Positions 49,245-60,190 of a DNA stretch of 64,000 nucleotides are shown in pieces. Every line of letters starts with the position of its first letter. Position 1 is the stretch's first letter. A program made the translations under genes and the position numbers. Where the stretch lies: the NCBI RefSeq assembly GCF_030247195.1, contig NC_080672.1, positions 162,941,471 to 163,005,470 on the forward strand. The letters are read 5' to 3'. This stretch comes from Topomyia yanbarensis (lineage: Eukaryota; Arthropoda; Insecta; Diptera; Culicidae). Below the pieces are notes generated by a model that saw nothing but the letters and a program-made list of their open reading frames with translations, was not told where the DNA came from and ran no database searches.

Positions 49245-51098
49245 TCAAATTTTTTTATACAGATTTGTTTCCTTGAGGAAGTTTAGCAATTTCTCTTCGT
49301 TGTCTCTGTTGTTGCATAAAGTCACTCGCAGACTCGTCGATTCAATATCGTTCTTCTTCCTGGCTTCGTCGTACCTCCTACAGTGGAGGATCACATGACG
49401 GACGTCAGTAGTTACCCCGCAGCTATCGCAAACCGGTGGGGCTTCTTTTTTCAGCAAGAATTCGTGCGTCAATCGGGTATGCCCTATTCGCAAGCGCGTT
49501 AGCACTTGTTGGTCGGCCGAATTCTCGCGGTCAGTCCACTTTGTTGTGTTGAATTTTACTTCGCGCAGTTTCACCTCGGTGGACGCTGACCACCCCTGGT
49601 ACCATCGATTTCGGATAGTTGTTTTGATTTGACTAACGGCATCTGCTCCGGGAACGGATATTTCCAATGGGGGAACGCCCCTGGCTTCTTCTGCAAGTCG
49701 GTCTGCCTCTTCGTTACCGCGGATGCCAGTGTGACCTGGGATCCAGCACAGATTGATTGGACGGTTCCGAAGCATGTTTTCAATCTGTTGAATCCACGGG
49801 TGCTGGGATGTGCCGGCTTCGATTGCTGATAAACAGCTAGCCGAATCTGACATGATCAGCAAATCGCTAGACGTGTGGTATGCTGTTAGCGCTGTTTTTA
49901 TTGCAAATGCCTCGGCTGAGAAGACGCTGCATTGCTGTGGAAGACCTAGCGACTGTTGATAGTGTTCTCCGAAAACTCCCGCGCCGACAGCGATATCGTC
50001 TTTCGACCCATCTGTGTAAACGACTGTTGAGCGGCTGAAACGTTCTGTCAGTAGCTCCTGAACGACTGGGCGGACAGTATCCGAAGGATCTCCGGCTTTT
50101 ACGCGTTTCTTGATGTCCCACACGATCTGGGGTTTGGCTTCGTACCATTTTCGAGTAGTTAACCGCGTGCGGGAGCAGATATTTGGAAGAGGCGTTCCGA
50201 CCATCTCCATCAAACGACTGGAAGCTCGGTGTACCAGGGGAAGAGCAGCATTATCCCTACTATTCTCTAACATACGGATAGCCAATCGTGCGATGGTTTG
50301 GAGGACAAGCAGATCGAACGGCAAAGTACCTGCTTCAGCCATAATGGCTAGAATTGGACTCGTGACGTATGCACCAGATGAAAACCTTACCATCCTGTTG
50401 TATGTAGGTGCGAGAGTTTGGACGACGGCATATCCTCCTCTGCTTACGAGCCCCATGCCGTATAGTAACCGAGAGGTGACAATTGCTGACCCGATTTGAA
50501 GTAAAGAAGCGCGTTGACCACGGGGTAGCTTGGCGCCGACCATCTTCAAGATACGCAGCCTGGATTCGCACGTCTTCTTCATCATTTTGCAATGCCCTTT
50601 AAAGTTGAGCGATCGGTCGAGAGTAACACCGAGGGTTCTCAGCAGCGTTTGCGTCGGAACGGCTACACCATCTACCTTTATCACCTGTATGGGTTCACGG
50701 CGTACGTTAGGGCTGCAATAGAAGATGCTGGATTTTGTTGCAGATATCGTAAATCCAACACTTCTCGACCATTTATCGACGGCTTTCACTGCGGCCTGAA
50801 GTTTTCGGTAGAGCGACTGGTCTTTCTTCCCCCATACAAGGAGCAGGATATCGTCGGCGTACAGCAACACTTGTACGGAATTCGGAACGACACGGAAGAT
50901 GGTTTGGATGGCCACGAGAAATAGTGTAACAGAGAGCACTGAGCCCTGTGGTACCCCGTTTTCCAGATGATGTGCTGGCGACAAATGCCCTCTACGTTGA
51001 CCTGGAACGTTCTCTCTGCCAGAAAACTGTTGACAATGTTTATCATCCTTCCACGTATTTGCCATTTCTGCAGTGTTCGTAGTATGCCATATCTCCAA
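49245..51098 (-). CDS. LINE ORF2, distal part: RT core, RNase H, CCHC (frameshifted)
   Basis: Makes DNA from the element's RNA at a nicked target (target-primed reverse transcription) and degrades the template. From about residue 44 it carries HHLENGVPQGSVLSVTLFL (RT motif B) and LLYADDILL (motif C catalytic pair). RNase H follows: VVYTDGSKDD, SAEAFAIKTAL, IMSDSASCLSAIEA and WIPGHTGIRGNEEADRLAEE, so the D, E, D and D (plus His) residues are all present. A C-terminal CX2CX8HX4C (CDSCGVTTDVRHVILHC) is typical of the group. The first ~40 residues of the listed frame are the wrong frame. True coding enters at about 50988-50995, where an apparent single-base loss in a G run separates it from the upstream RT half. 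Confidence 0.9.
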   Translation of the reverse strand: MEIWHTTNTAEMANTWKDDKHCQQFSGRENVPGQRRGHLSPAHHLENGVPQGSVLSVTLFLVAIQTIFRVVPNSVQVLLYADDILLLVWGKKDQSLYRKLQAAVKAVDKWSRSVGFTISATKSSIFYCSPNVRREPIQVIKVDGVAVPTQTLLRTLGVTLDRSLNFKGHCKMMKKTCESRLRILKMVGAKLPRGQRASLLQIGSAIVTSRLLYGMGLVSRGGYAVVQTLAPTYNRMVRFSSGAYVTSPILAIMAEAGTLPFDLLVLQTIARLAIRMLENSRDNAALPLVHRASSRLMEMVGTPLPNICSRTRLTTRKWYEAKPQIVWDIKKRVKAGDPSDTVRPVVQELLTERFSRSTVVYTDGSKDDIAVGAGVFGEHYQQSLGLPQQCSVFSAEAFAIKTALTAYHTSSDLLIMSDSASCLSAIEAGTSQHPWIQQIENMLRNRPINLCWIPGHTGIRGNEEADRLAEEARGVPPLEISVPGADAVSQIKTTIRNRWYQGWSASTEVKLREVKFNTTKWTDRENSADQQVLTRLRIGHTRLTHEFLLKKEAPPVCDSCGVTTDVRHVILHCRRYDEARKKNDIESTSLRVTLCNNRDNEEKLLNFLKETNLYKKI

Positions 51099-52930
51099 GT
51101 GGTGTCGTACGCCTTGGCCAAATCTAGCGACGCTATCAGACAGTGCTCGTCACGGTTGGGTAATGACCTCTCCAACTCCGCAAAGTATGTGTCAGTACCC
51201 CGACCAGATCTGAAGGCATGTTGTCGTTTATCGAGACGTCCGTTCGACTCTAGTTCGGTTGTCAACCGTCGGTTGACTATTCGCTCGAAAACCTTCGCCA
51301 TACAACTAGTTAAGGTGATTGGACGGAATGAAGATGGACCCGCGTCATCCGAGTTTGGCTTTGGAATAGGTACGATGATTCCAGTTCGCCAACAGGATGG
51401 GAATACGCCACTGCGCCATATTCTGTTGAAAAGTTCCAACATGGCAGTTTTCACAGACAATGGCAGTCGCTGAAGCATTGGATAGCCGATGCAGTCCGGT
51501 CCTGAAGAGCCACTTCTTCCTCTGTCCAGTGCCCACAGCAACTCATTCAGGGTGAAGCCCGAATTGTAAATATCATCGCTATCTGGCGAGAAGTTTATGC
51601 GGTTTCGTTCGGCCTTTTCTTTCTCCCTTTGGAACAACGACGAATAGCTGGAGGTTGCGGATCTTTCGCTGTAGTGTTGCGCCAGTTCTTCAGCTATGTC
51701 TTCTGGCTTATCCGTGTAACCATCGGACCGCTTGATGACAGTTGAGCGGTGTTGGCGTTTTCCTCTCAACGTGTTCACTGTCTGCCACATCTCCGACGTA
51801 GTTGAACTTGGAGATATCTTCGCGACGAAGTCTTCCCATGATTTTTTCTTGGCGTCATGGATAGACTTTCTTGCTGCTGCCCGTGATTCCTGGAAGCTTT
51901 TCAGTGCATCCGCTTTTCGTGGGTCCTCTGCTGGTATACGCTTCAGTGCTCTAAGTGCTTTTCTCCGATTTTTGATCGCTGCTTTCACCTCCGGACACCA
52001 CCACGGAACCGCTTTGGAACCGACTCTGCCGGTAGTGCGAGGTATCGCGGTGTTTGCTGCTCTAATCAACCGGTCAACGAAACAGTCGATTGATATTTCG
52101 ACGCCCGGTCGAATAGCGTTGACGGTCAATCGCTCGTAGGTTGTCCAATCTGCTTGGTCGTAAATCCATTTCTGTCTTTTCGTTGGGATAGTCGACAGTC
52201 CGGGAATGGAAACGAGAATAGGAAAGTTATCACTGCTGTGGGTGTCCGGAAGTGTTCGCCAAACAAATTTCGCAGCCACCGATTCGGAGCAGATCGAGAG
52301 GTCAATAGCCGAAGTGATACCGGTAGCTGGGTCAATCCGAGTGTGCGAGCCGTCGTTGAGGATTAGTAATCTTTCCGATAGCGTTTTTTCGGCGATGAAG
52401 TGGCCTAGTGCGGTAGATTTCGTAGAACCCCAGCAAATATGGTGCGCGTTAAAGTCGCCTAGTACCAGCACTGGACGTGGAAGCTTTTCGAGGAAGTCAC
52501 CCAGCTGTTCTTGACACTGTTGAGTATTGGGAGGGACGTAGATCGACACCACCGTCATTTGTTGTGGCAGTTGGATCCGAACTGCGATAGCTTGTATACT
52601 GTCGTCGATATCAATTCGTTCAAATGGAACACCATCCCGAATGGCAAGACCTACTCCTTGTTGCCAGTATCGACAACTCTCAGTTTTCAGCAATAAAGTG
52701 TAGTTGTTGCCGATGAAACCTGCTGCGACTACTCGGTTGTCAACTTTTGTTTCCTGAAGCGCTATCAGGCTCGGTCCGTACTCGCAGATCAGCTGTTTAA
52801 GCTCGCTGATGTTGGTTCGCAGGCCCCGGATGTTCCATTGAAGGGCGAAGCATCTGCTGTCTCGATTGGCGAAAGTCGCTGACGAAGACGAGTCGCTGAC
52901 GAAGACGATGTTGATGGCGAAGGTGATTGT
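50786..52930 (-). CDS. LINE ORF2, middle part: endonuclease and RT N-terminal half
   Basis: The frame is open from a TAG at about 52931 and has no ATG near the start. It begins with RCFALQWNIRGL and LIALQETKV (first EEP-nuclease motifs), then VLGDFNAHHICWGS (catalytic D/N), then DTHSSDNFPI, where the usual SDH histidine is Asn. RT follows: SSFRPITLTSCMAKVFERIV, HAFRSGRG and IASLDLAKAYDTTW (motif A aspartate). Coding is lost after VNVEG at about 50990, where the frame shifts to the distal part; the residues from there to 50786 are spurious. Upstream, a 17-bp duplication cuts it off from the extension frame. The SDN in place of SDH could weaken the endonuclease. Confidence 0.88.
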   Translation of the reverse strand, partial: TITFAINIVFVSDSSSSATFANRDSRCFALQWNIRGLRTNISELKQLICEYGPSLIALQETKVDNRVVAAGFIGNNYTLLLKTESCRYWQQGVGLAIRDGVPFERIDIDDSIQAIAVRIQLPQQMTVVSIYVPPNTQQCQEQLGDFLEKLPRPVLVLGDFNAHHICWGSTKSTALGHFIAEKTLSERLLILNDGSHTRIDPATGITSAIDLSICSESVAAKFVWRTLPDTHSSDNFPILVSIPGLSTIPTKRQKWIYDQADWTTYERLTVNAIRPGVEISIDCFVDRLIRAANTAIPRTTGRVGSKAVPWWCPEVKAAIKNRRKALRALKRIPAEDPRKADALKSFQESRAAARKSIHDAKKKSWEDFVAKISPSSTTSEMWQTVNTLRGKRQHRSTVIKRSDGYTDKPEDIAEELAQHYSERSATSSYSSLFQREKEKAERNRINFSPDSDDIYNSGFTLNELLWALDRGRSGSSGPDCIGYPMLQRLPLSVKTAMLELFNRIWRSGVFPSCWRTGIIVPIPKPNSDDAGPSSFRPITLTSCMAKVFERIVNRRLTTELESNGRLDKRQHAFRSGRGTDTYFAELERSLPNRDEHCLIASLDLAKAYDTTWRYGILRTLQKWQIRGRMINIVNSFLAERTFQVNVEGICRQHIIWKTGYHRAQCSLLHYFSWPSKPSSVSFRIPYKCCCTPTISCSLYGGRKTSRSTENFRPQ

Positions 52931-53919
52931 CTACGAGTGTTTCTTTGGTACCGGGACGTGGTTGCGCTGATTTCAACCGGGATATCGGTGCTCTGATGCT
53001 GCTGCTGTTGTTGCGGTGTATCTTCGCCGGCGGAAAGCCAGGAGGAGAATTGCGAGGACTGTATATCTGGGAAGAAGGGACAGTCCTCTTCCCCCCGGTC
53101 AATCCCTTCATGATGAAGTGGGGAAGCTACTTTCTTCTCTTCTTCCCCAAACCGGTTACTGCTGGTCGCATCTGTAACGGTAGAAGCCGCAACAGAATTC
53201 GTTCGGAGATAAATTGAAGATGGACTGACCTGTGGGACGTCTAGCCCCACAGTGCCAGCCGCTGTCGAAACTACTACACGATTACTTCCAGAATTGCCGA
53301 CAGCGACCGGCACTGGGGAAAGACTTTGTGTAGTTTTCGTTGTTACAGCTGTTCTATCTCGAAGTGATGATCTCGATGGGCCTTCTCCGGGCGATAGCAA
53401 GTGGTGATGTCGAAGGAGCGTATCGTCGATGTTGTCTTTTAAACCTGAAAGAACATCAAAACAAGCAGTACCTGCGAGGGGATTGACAACTTCGGAACTG
53501 ACCTGGGAAAGGTCCAGCCCCACAGTGCCAACCGCTGTCGTACAAACTACACTATTATGCTCACGAACACCGACTGCGGTCGGCACTGGGGATAGACTTT
53601 GTGTAGTTATGCTCGTTCTCTCGTAGATGACGATCGGGTTGCTCTGGTTTGTAGTTTTGTTAGTTGAAGTGGTAAAATCGGTGTTCCTATCGGCCACAGA
53701 GGTGAATTCACTGTCAACGGGTTGGGGTATGACGGCCCGGATAGTTTCTTCATCCTGCCGTGCTTGCGTTGGAAGGAGTACTACACTTTCCTCTCTTCCA
53801 AACCGATCCATCTCGTAGTCAATATTCGTGCGTGGGATGTCGTTGGTATCCAGACGTTGATGAAAATGAGAATTATCGAAGAGGCTGGCTAGGAGGCGTC
53901 TCGGTAATCTCAATATCAT
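52789..53919 (-). CDS. LINE ORF2, Ser/Thr-rich N-terminal extension frame
   Basis: Opens with ATG at 53919, overlapping the end of ORF1 by 47 nt in another frame. About 335 residues precede the endonuclease. They are rich in Ser, Thr, Pro and Val with no catalytic motif, and contain an internal duplication: TTQSLSPVPTAVGVREHNS and TTQSLSPVPVAVGNSGSN, each followed by a TVGLDxxQVS block. At 52874-52907 a perfect 17-bp tandem duplication shifts the frame. Ignoring one copy, this frame runs straight into the endonuclease frame, so it is best read as the start of ORF2 rather than a third gene. The residues after the duplication (to 52789) are out of frame. Confidence 0.75.
   Translation of the reverse strand: MILRLPRRLLASLFDNSHFHQRLDTNDIPRTNIDYEMDRFGREESVVLLPTQARQDEETIRAVIPQPVDSEFTSVADRNTDFTTSTNKTTNQSNPIVIYERTSITTQSLSPVPTAVGVREHNSVVCTTAVGTVGLDLSQVSSEVVNPLAGTACFDVLSGLKDNIDDTLLRHHHLLSPGEGPSRSSLRDRTAVTTKTTQSLSPVPVAVGNSGSNRVVVSTAAGTVGLDVPQVSPSSIYLRTNSVAASTVTDATSSNRFGEEEKKVASPLHHEGIDRGEEDCPFFPDIQSSQFSSWLSAGEDTPQQQQQHQSTDIPVEISATTSRYQRNTRRQSPSPSTSSSSATRLRQRLSPIETADASPFNGTSGACEPTSASLNS
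52874..52907 (-). repeat. 17-bp perfect tandem duplication causing a frameshift in ORF2
   Basis: AGTCGCTGACGAAGACG occurs at 52874-52890 and again at 52891-52907 (plus strand). Seventeen is not a multiple of three, so the second copy separates the extension frame from the endonuclease frame. Confidence 0.9.
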
Positions 53920-55141
53920 CGTCTGAATAACCCATGGTTTCGTTGGTGGTAGTGGTAGCGGTTCTTTTTGGTGGGGGGCTCAAGTTATCCGGTGAGGTTG
54001 TCGTGGGTTTGCTGAGCGGGGTATGTTGTTTCTGCGGTCTACCTCGTTTCGAATCAGTATTAGTCGCTGGTGAGTTGTTTCTGGATCTCGTTACAGGCCC
54101 GGTTGGCTGGTTCGTTTGCTTCTGTTCTTTGCTGTGCTGGGGTTTTTCGTGATTCGCGGATTGTTGTTTGATGTACGCCATCATTTGCTCTATTTTTTCG
54201 TCTTTGCGTTTGTTCTCTGCCAGAAGTTTAACGATCTGCTCATCCTTCTTCTTCATTGTCAGCTCCAACTCTTTCAGTTTATTTAGGATCTCGTTTGATT
54301 GCGCTGCAGCCTGGGCGTAACTTCCTTGATTCTGCTGTTCAGCTCGTTTGCGTGCTTCCGGGAATGTCAAATAGTCGCGGATTTTTATTTTGATGACCTC
54401 TACTTCTTTTTTGTAATTTGGACATTGGCGGCTTGTTGGTTGGTGATCTCCTTTACAATTTAGGCAAAACTGGGGTGCTCGACATTTTTCTTCGCTTTGA
54501 TGTTCTCCAGAGCAGTTAGGACAACGTTGCGGGCCAGGACAGCGAACACGCGTATGGCCGTATTTAAAGCAACCATAACAGAGCATCGGGTTTGGGAAGT
54601 ACGGGCGAGTTGGGACGCGAAGCAAACCGATTTTCATGTATTCCGGGTATGTGGTCTTGCAGAAAGTCAAGATGAGTGCTGGCGTATTCACTCTGTTTTC
54701 GGCTTCTTTACGTGTAATTCGCTGCACACGAATCACTCCCTGGCTTAGAATTTCTTGTAAGACTTCCTTTTCTTCCAAGTGAATCAGATCGTAGCAGGAA
54801 ATTACGCATTTGCTTACGTTCAGATTCGGATGGGATTCAACCACAACATCAGTACCGTCTATGAGCTTGGTCATTTTCATTAGTTTGGCAACTTGGGCTG
54901 GGTTCCGAACTCGAAGAGTATACCGTGTCCCTTGAGCTTCGGTATTCGCACCTTCAATTGGACCTCCAGCGGTAACCTCAACCGATTTTCCAATGATAAA
55001 TGGGTTTCTTGGCAATGGTACACCGTCTTTACCTGTCAGCTGCAGGAACGTCAATTCGCCGAATTTGTTCGTCGGATCCATGTATACCGGCAATCTTCTT
55101 TGGCTTGACCCTCCCGGATCACCGCTACTAGCGGCCGCCAT
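53873..55141 (-). CDS. LINE ORF1, gag-like RNA-binding protein, 422 aa
   Basis: Packages the element RNA into ribonucleoprotein particles and acts as a nucleic-acid chaperone (role known for I/Jockey-group ORF1 proteins). A basic/unstructured start is followed by an RRM-like region (about 70-165) and three zinc knuckles: CYGCFKYGHTRVRC (188-201, CX2CX4HX4C), CPNCSGEHQSEEKC (207-220) and CLNCKGDHQPTSRQC (226-240). Next come a coiled coil rich in Lys/Glu (about 283-325), an AT-hook-like KRGRPQK (365-371), and a Pro/Thr-rich tail ending in an acidic DDDIEI. It is uninterrupted. ATG at 55141 follows a ~550-bp 5' leader. It overlaps ORF2 by 47 nt. Confidence 0.9.
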   Translation of the reverse strand: MAAASSGDPGGSSQRRLPVYMDPTNKFGELTFLQLTGKDGVPLPRNPFIIGKSVEVTAGGPIEGANTEAQGTRYTLRVRNPAQVAKLMKMTKLIDGTDVVVESHPNLNVSKCVISCYDLIHLEEKEVLQEILSQGVIRVQRITRKEAENRVNTPALILTFCKTTYPEYMKIGLLRVPTRPYFPNPMLCYGCFKYGHTRVRCPGPQRCPNCSGEHQSEEKCRAPQFCLNCKGDHQPTSRQCPNYKKEVEVIKIKIRDYLTFPEARKRAEQQNQGSYAQAAAQSNEILNKLKELELTMKKKDEQIVKLLAENKRKDEKIEQMMAYIKQQSANHEKPQHSKEQKQTNQPTGPVTRSRNNSPATNTDSKRGRPQKQHTPLSKPTTTSPDNLSPPPKRTATTTTNETMGYSDDDIEITETPPSQPLR

Positions 55142-55724
55142 ATTGGATTACGCCACCAGACGTTGGAAACTACTATGTGGCACGGTCACCCGATACCAAC
55201 CCCAAATGGACAAAAAAGGTGAAGAAAAGGAAAGATCTTACCTTATTTGCCCCTTCAACGTCGACTTTTTAGAAGTGTTCCCACAATTTTGGGACACACT
55301 GTAGATGCGCAGTGATGAATCTGCTCGCTTACTTGCTTCTACACAGCCTCTAAATAGCAAAACGAGCAAGAAAAACGCACTTTTCCAATTTTGATTTTTT
55401 TGCCGTTCACACACTTTTGGCCCGCACTGTACCGTACAAATATTGGTACACACTGTACTGGTATCTCAAATACCACCAAATCCAACGTCAAAAAAAAATC
55501 AATAATTTTCAAAAAAAACTTCACGTTTTTTGCGACTCGAAAAATATCGCCCGTTCAGCACACCGTCACACTCCAGCAGCGAGTGAATGCAAAATCGGCC
55601 CGGTAACCACGCGGGTAGGCACAGCGATGGCTGTTTGTTTACCTATTGCACCGCGTGGGCAAAACTAAAATTCACTTTTTTCAGCCGTTTCTGAACCGAT
55701 TTTCACCAAACTTTCACTGTTCAC
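55142..55724 (-). promoter_or_regulatory. LINE 5' UTR / internal promoter region
   Basis: The leader upstream of ORF1 on the minus strand contains poly-T/poly-A tracts and several GTACAGT/CAGTGCGG strings. Elements of this group carry an internal RNA polymerase II promoter at the 5' end, but I cannot place the start. The exact 5' end is uncertain between about 55670 and 55724. Confidence 0.4.
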
Positions 55725-55984
55725 CACTAGAGTAAGTGTATTTCATAAGAATATCGTATATTTTCAGCCACAAGTAGTACTTAAGTTAATCGTAAGATTA
55801 TCTTATGAAACGGCATTTATTTTAATCGGTATCGTATGAAATTCAAAAGACTGGCATATACCTTATAAAACGTTAAAACATTCATAAATGTCGTATGATT
55901 TAATATAAATCCTATGAAAACATAGATTTTTTTACTTTTCTATGGATAACTCTTATGAATTTCACTATACGTTTTGCCTGAGTG
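55725..55984. mobile_element. 260-bp MITE with CATAAG/CTTATG motifs, abutting the LINE 5' end
   Basis: The left end is CACTAGAGTAAG then ATTTCATAAG. The right end is the complement of CACTCAGGCAAAACGTATAG then ATTCATAAG. The interior repeats CTTATGAAA and CATACGA in both orientations. It is similar, in inverted orientation, to 62899-63092. No clear TSD. Confidence 0.6.
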
Positions 55985-57322
55985 TTGGAAAGGTTGGCCA
56001 CTGGTTAGGTGAATTAGAGCACAGTGGTCACGCTGTAGTGTCGACGGTTTGAAGGTTCTAAAAAGCGAATATTATTGTTGTATGTTGTCGTACCAAGTGA
56101 GAACGGTACAGATAACAGAAGGTTGTTTTGAGAGTAACGTGAAAATAGTTTCTTAAACTGTAATTTGTAGACTAATGTAGCATGATCTACCTAATTTGCT
56201 TTTAATTAAAAGATTTAATTAAGCACCATAAATTCAGTATTTCGTCTGGTATCAGAAAGAATGAGACACGTAGCCCGGCACCGTTTACGCACAGGGAAAG
56301 CATTTACACATTCAGCCTCAAAACGATCTAACCCCCCGGTGACAGACCTAGCAGCGCCAGCTGTAATTGAGGACAATTTAAATTGATCATATTTAAATGA
56401 AACACAGAAGTAAAAACCCGACGAACGTGAAGTGTGAAGTCATAGCTTGGCGGCTGCTAAAATTATCGTGTTCGAGTTTGATTCGAGATACATATCGCAA
56501 CCCACGGCTATAAAGACGGCCGGTTGCACGTTACGGTGTGACACCGAGCCTCCATCGGGTAGGGTAGATGTCTGAGGTCTGGAGGGGAAAAGAACAACAA
56601 TGCAAGCTGTGTGTGAAAATTTGCATACATTAGCAAAGTCGCATAATAACGGGAAAACAGTAGCCAGCGTTAAAATGTGACCCCCGAGGAAACACTCCGC
56701 CGTTGCTGACCGAGAATATTACATCATCGTGAGCTTTAAAGTGTTCATTGGGCAAAGTTAAAGTCATGAAAGATAGGTGGTTCAGTATGGTATTTTCTGG
56801 TACTTGAAAGCATATAGTGGCAACAATTAAGTTATACCAAATCTCTATATGGTAAATGAGCTGTCGAATCACATGATAAGCATTCTAGCTCTGCTCATCG
56901 CACAGTAAATTTACAACTTATCAACACTGCCAGATTAAATTACTGAGGGTATTTCAACGTACATAGTATTTCGTGGACCTACTTCCATACAACATTCCAT
57001 CATTGCAACAGATCTCAGACTGTGAACCATTTGGCAAACATTTTGAACTTTTGGTTAAAATCTGACACTTCGAAAGTTATTTGCAAAATAATCCTGCGCT
57101 GGAGATGGTTGAAATTGACAGAGCGATATTTAAATTTGACAGCTCGATAGTTAAAATTTTTGCCCATAATGCAGAATAAAAAAGTGGAAACATTAGTGAG
57201 GTTGTCAATATTTTTCAACAGTAATTGAAGGAGAGAAGATGGAACGAAAATGTGTTGCGTCAAGATTTGCTTAGATTAATTGATGATGTGGATGTTTACG
57301 TTTCGAGGCTATGACTGTCATA
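55985..57322. other. unassigned spacer
   Basis: No gene recognised. The 56260-56600 stretch is more GC-rich and has a TATAAAG near 56510, but nothing coding follows. Confidence 0.4.
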
Positions 57323-58548
<1,226 letters not shown>

Positions 58549-58550
58549 TA

Positions 58551-59931
58551 CTAAATGTAACAAGAATCTCTTGAAATCTCGACAAATGTTCACACTTCTT
58601 CCAACTCATGATTATCGCAGCTGTCAATTGTAAATAACTATCCAAATGTCAACATTTCGTCGCTCTCTCGGTGAAATTTTACCATTCGAAAGAAAAGAAT
58701 TGACTAAGGTGAAGGGGTGAATTATACTAATGTAGGGGGTGAATTATGCGGGGTAAATTTTAAATTGTTAATTTAAAATTCCTGGAGGAAACCTGTACAT
58801 ATTGGTTCAGTGAGTCAAGAATAAAAATGCTGCTTTAGAGAGTAAAGGAATAGAGCTCAAATTGAAATACTATGGCGTGCATTCAATTGATTTTTTTTTC
58901 TTTTATGACAGGGTGGTTAGCAATTTTCACCAAAGAGGTACATGATAAGAATCAATATTCGGAAAGGGGTACGTGGAACGAAAAAGGTGGAAAACCACTA
59001 GACTAAGGAGTATTTGAATTTTTACCAAACCCTTACATCTTCAATACAATTAAACTTCCGAAATAGTTTAAGCGAGAGCCCGAAGTGAATATCCGTTCAG
59101 CAAAGCATAGAAAGCAGAAGGCAAAACGGTTCTTCACATTACCTTTCAATCATGCTAATATGAGTCAGACTAACTCTAATTTTCCGTTCTGAGTTTATAA
59201 TTGCGATTCGCTCTAGAATACCTTAACCGTCTTTCGATTTTCATATCTTTCATATGTTTGTCATCAGTTGGCGAATACAGCCAACAAAATCAATAAAGTA
59301 AGATGTAAATATCTATCTATCTCAACTCAACTTTGAGTAATGTGGATTATGTCGCCGCTACTGCAACTGGATCTGGTTTGGTAGATTAAGTATACGATAA
59401 TTACATACCAACAATGTACTGATATTGTTCGAAAATTAATTAAAATTCATATATGAAATGCTTGATTTTTGCAAAATCAGTGCAAAATAAATGCCTGGAT
59501 ATTTTCAGAGAATGCGTTACACAAAAAACGTCCCTCTAGAGCTTGGCATTCCACTATTGAAAACCTTATCCGCAAAAAAACACTTCATCGCACTCTCTCA
59601 TTTCATGCTGCTCGCACGATCATTCCAACGATGACTCAGACGTTTCCGAACAACTCCATCGTGGAGTGTAAGTCTGCAAGCAAACTTCCTTTGTTTGAAT
59701 ACGATAGTGTGGCATCTTGATATCTGAAAACCAGTTTCACACATCGTATTAACTTTCATATAGGTGTATGATGAGGTCCAGCCAAAATATCGTAACGCAG
59801 ACAGGTGGAAGTTTAAGAGCGAGAAGAACGAAAATGCAATCTCTCGAATGGAAATTAAGTTCCCTCATTCCACCTTCCGGTTCGGCGCACTATGGGCCAA
59901 CCTTTTGAATCGTGAGACAACATGGAAAAAA
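58551..59931. other. unassigned spacer
   Basis: No gene recognised. The open frames at 59469-59720 and 59764-60117 (+) have no identifiable family, and the second runs into the inverted repeat that follows. Confidence 0.4.
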
Positions 59932-60190
59932 TCTAGAGAAAATTTTCAATGGGACGTAAGTAACATTGAGAGCCTCTCTTTGTTTACTTTCTCTTTCATT
60001 TATTACGACGTCATTACAACACTTTGCACTAATTTTCCAGTACATATCGAAAGCCGACGGTTTTTACTAGAATATTATACAAAGAGTAGAGTAGTAAATC
60101 TTGAAATGGCCGAGTAATGAACAGAAGAGAAAGACCCCAAAGAGAATCTCTCATTGTTACTTACGTCCTATTGAAAATTTTCTCTAGAAA
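59932..60190. mobile_element. ~259-bp MITE, TCTAGAGAAAATTTTCAAT ends
   Basis: The arms are about 50 bp: the left begins TCTAGAGAAAATTTTCAATG and includes GGACGTAAGTAACATTGAGAG; the right is its complement with a few changes. The interior matches the partial copy at 36600-36795. Confidence 0.75.

Larger units (their letters stand above)
49128..55724 (-). mobile_element. near full-length LINE (I/Loner-like, RNase H-bearing)
   Basis: On the minus strand the order is 5' UTR, ORF1 (gag-like), ORF2 (extension, endonuclease, RT, RNase H, CCHC), a short 3' UTR and an (AAC)n tail at 49128-49152. Simple-repeat tails and an RNase H domain are features of the I group of non-LTR elements; the exact clade is not assigned. 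The 5' boundary is uncertain: it must lie at or before 55724, where a MITE begins. Apart from two small lesions in ORF2, the coding sequence is open, which suggests recent insertion. Confidence 0.85.

Noticed and set aside
50110..52514. Plus-strand frames of up to 168 codons opposite the LINE
   Set aside because: Antisense shadows of ORF2; the minus-strand frames carry the RT, RNase H and endonuclease motifs.
52789..53919. An independent third LINE gene
   Set aside because: The frame connects to the endonuclease frame once the 17-bp duplication is discounted, so an ORF2 extension explains it better.
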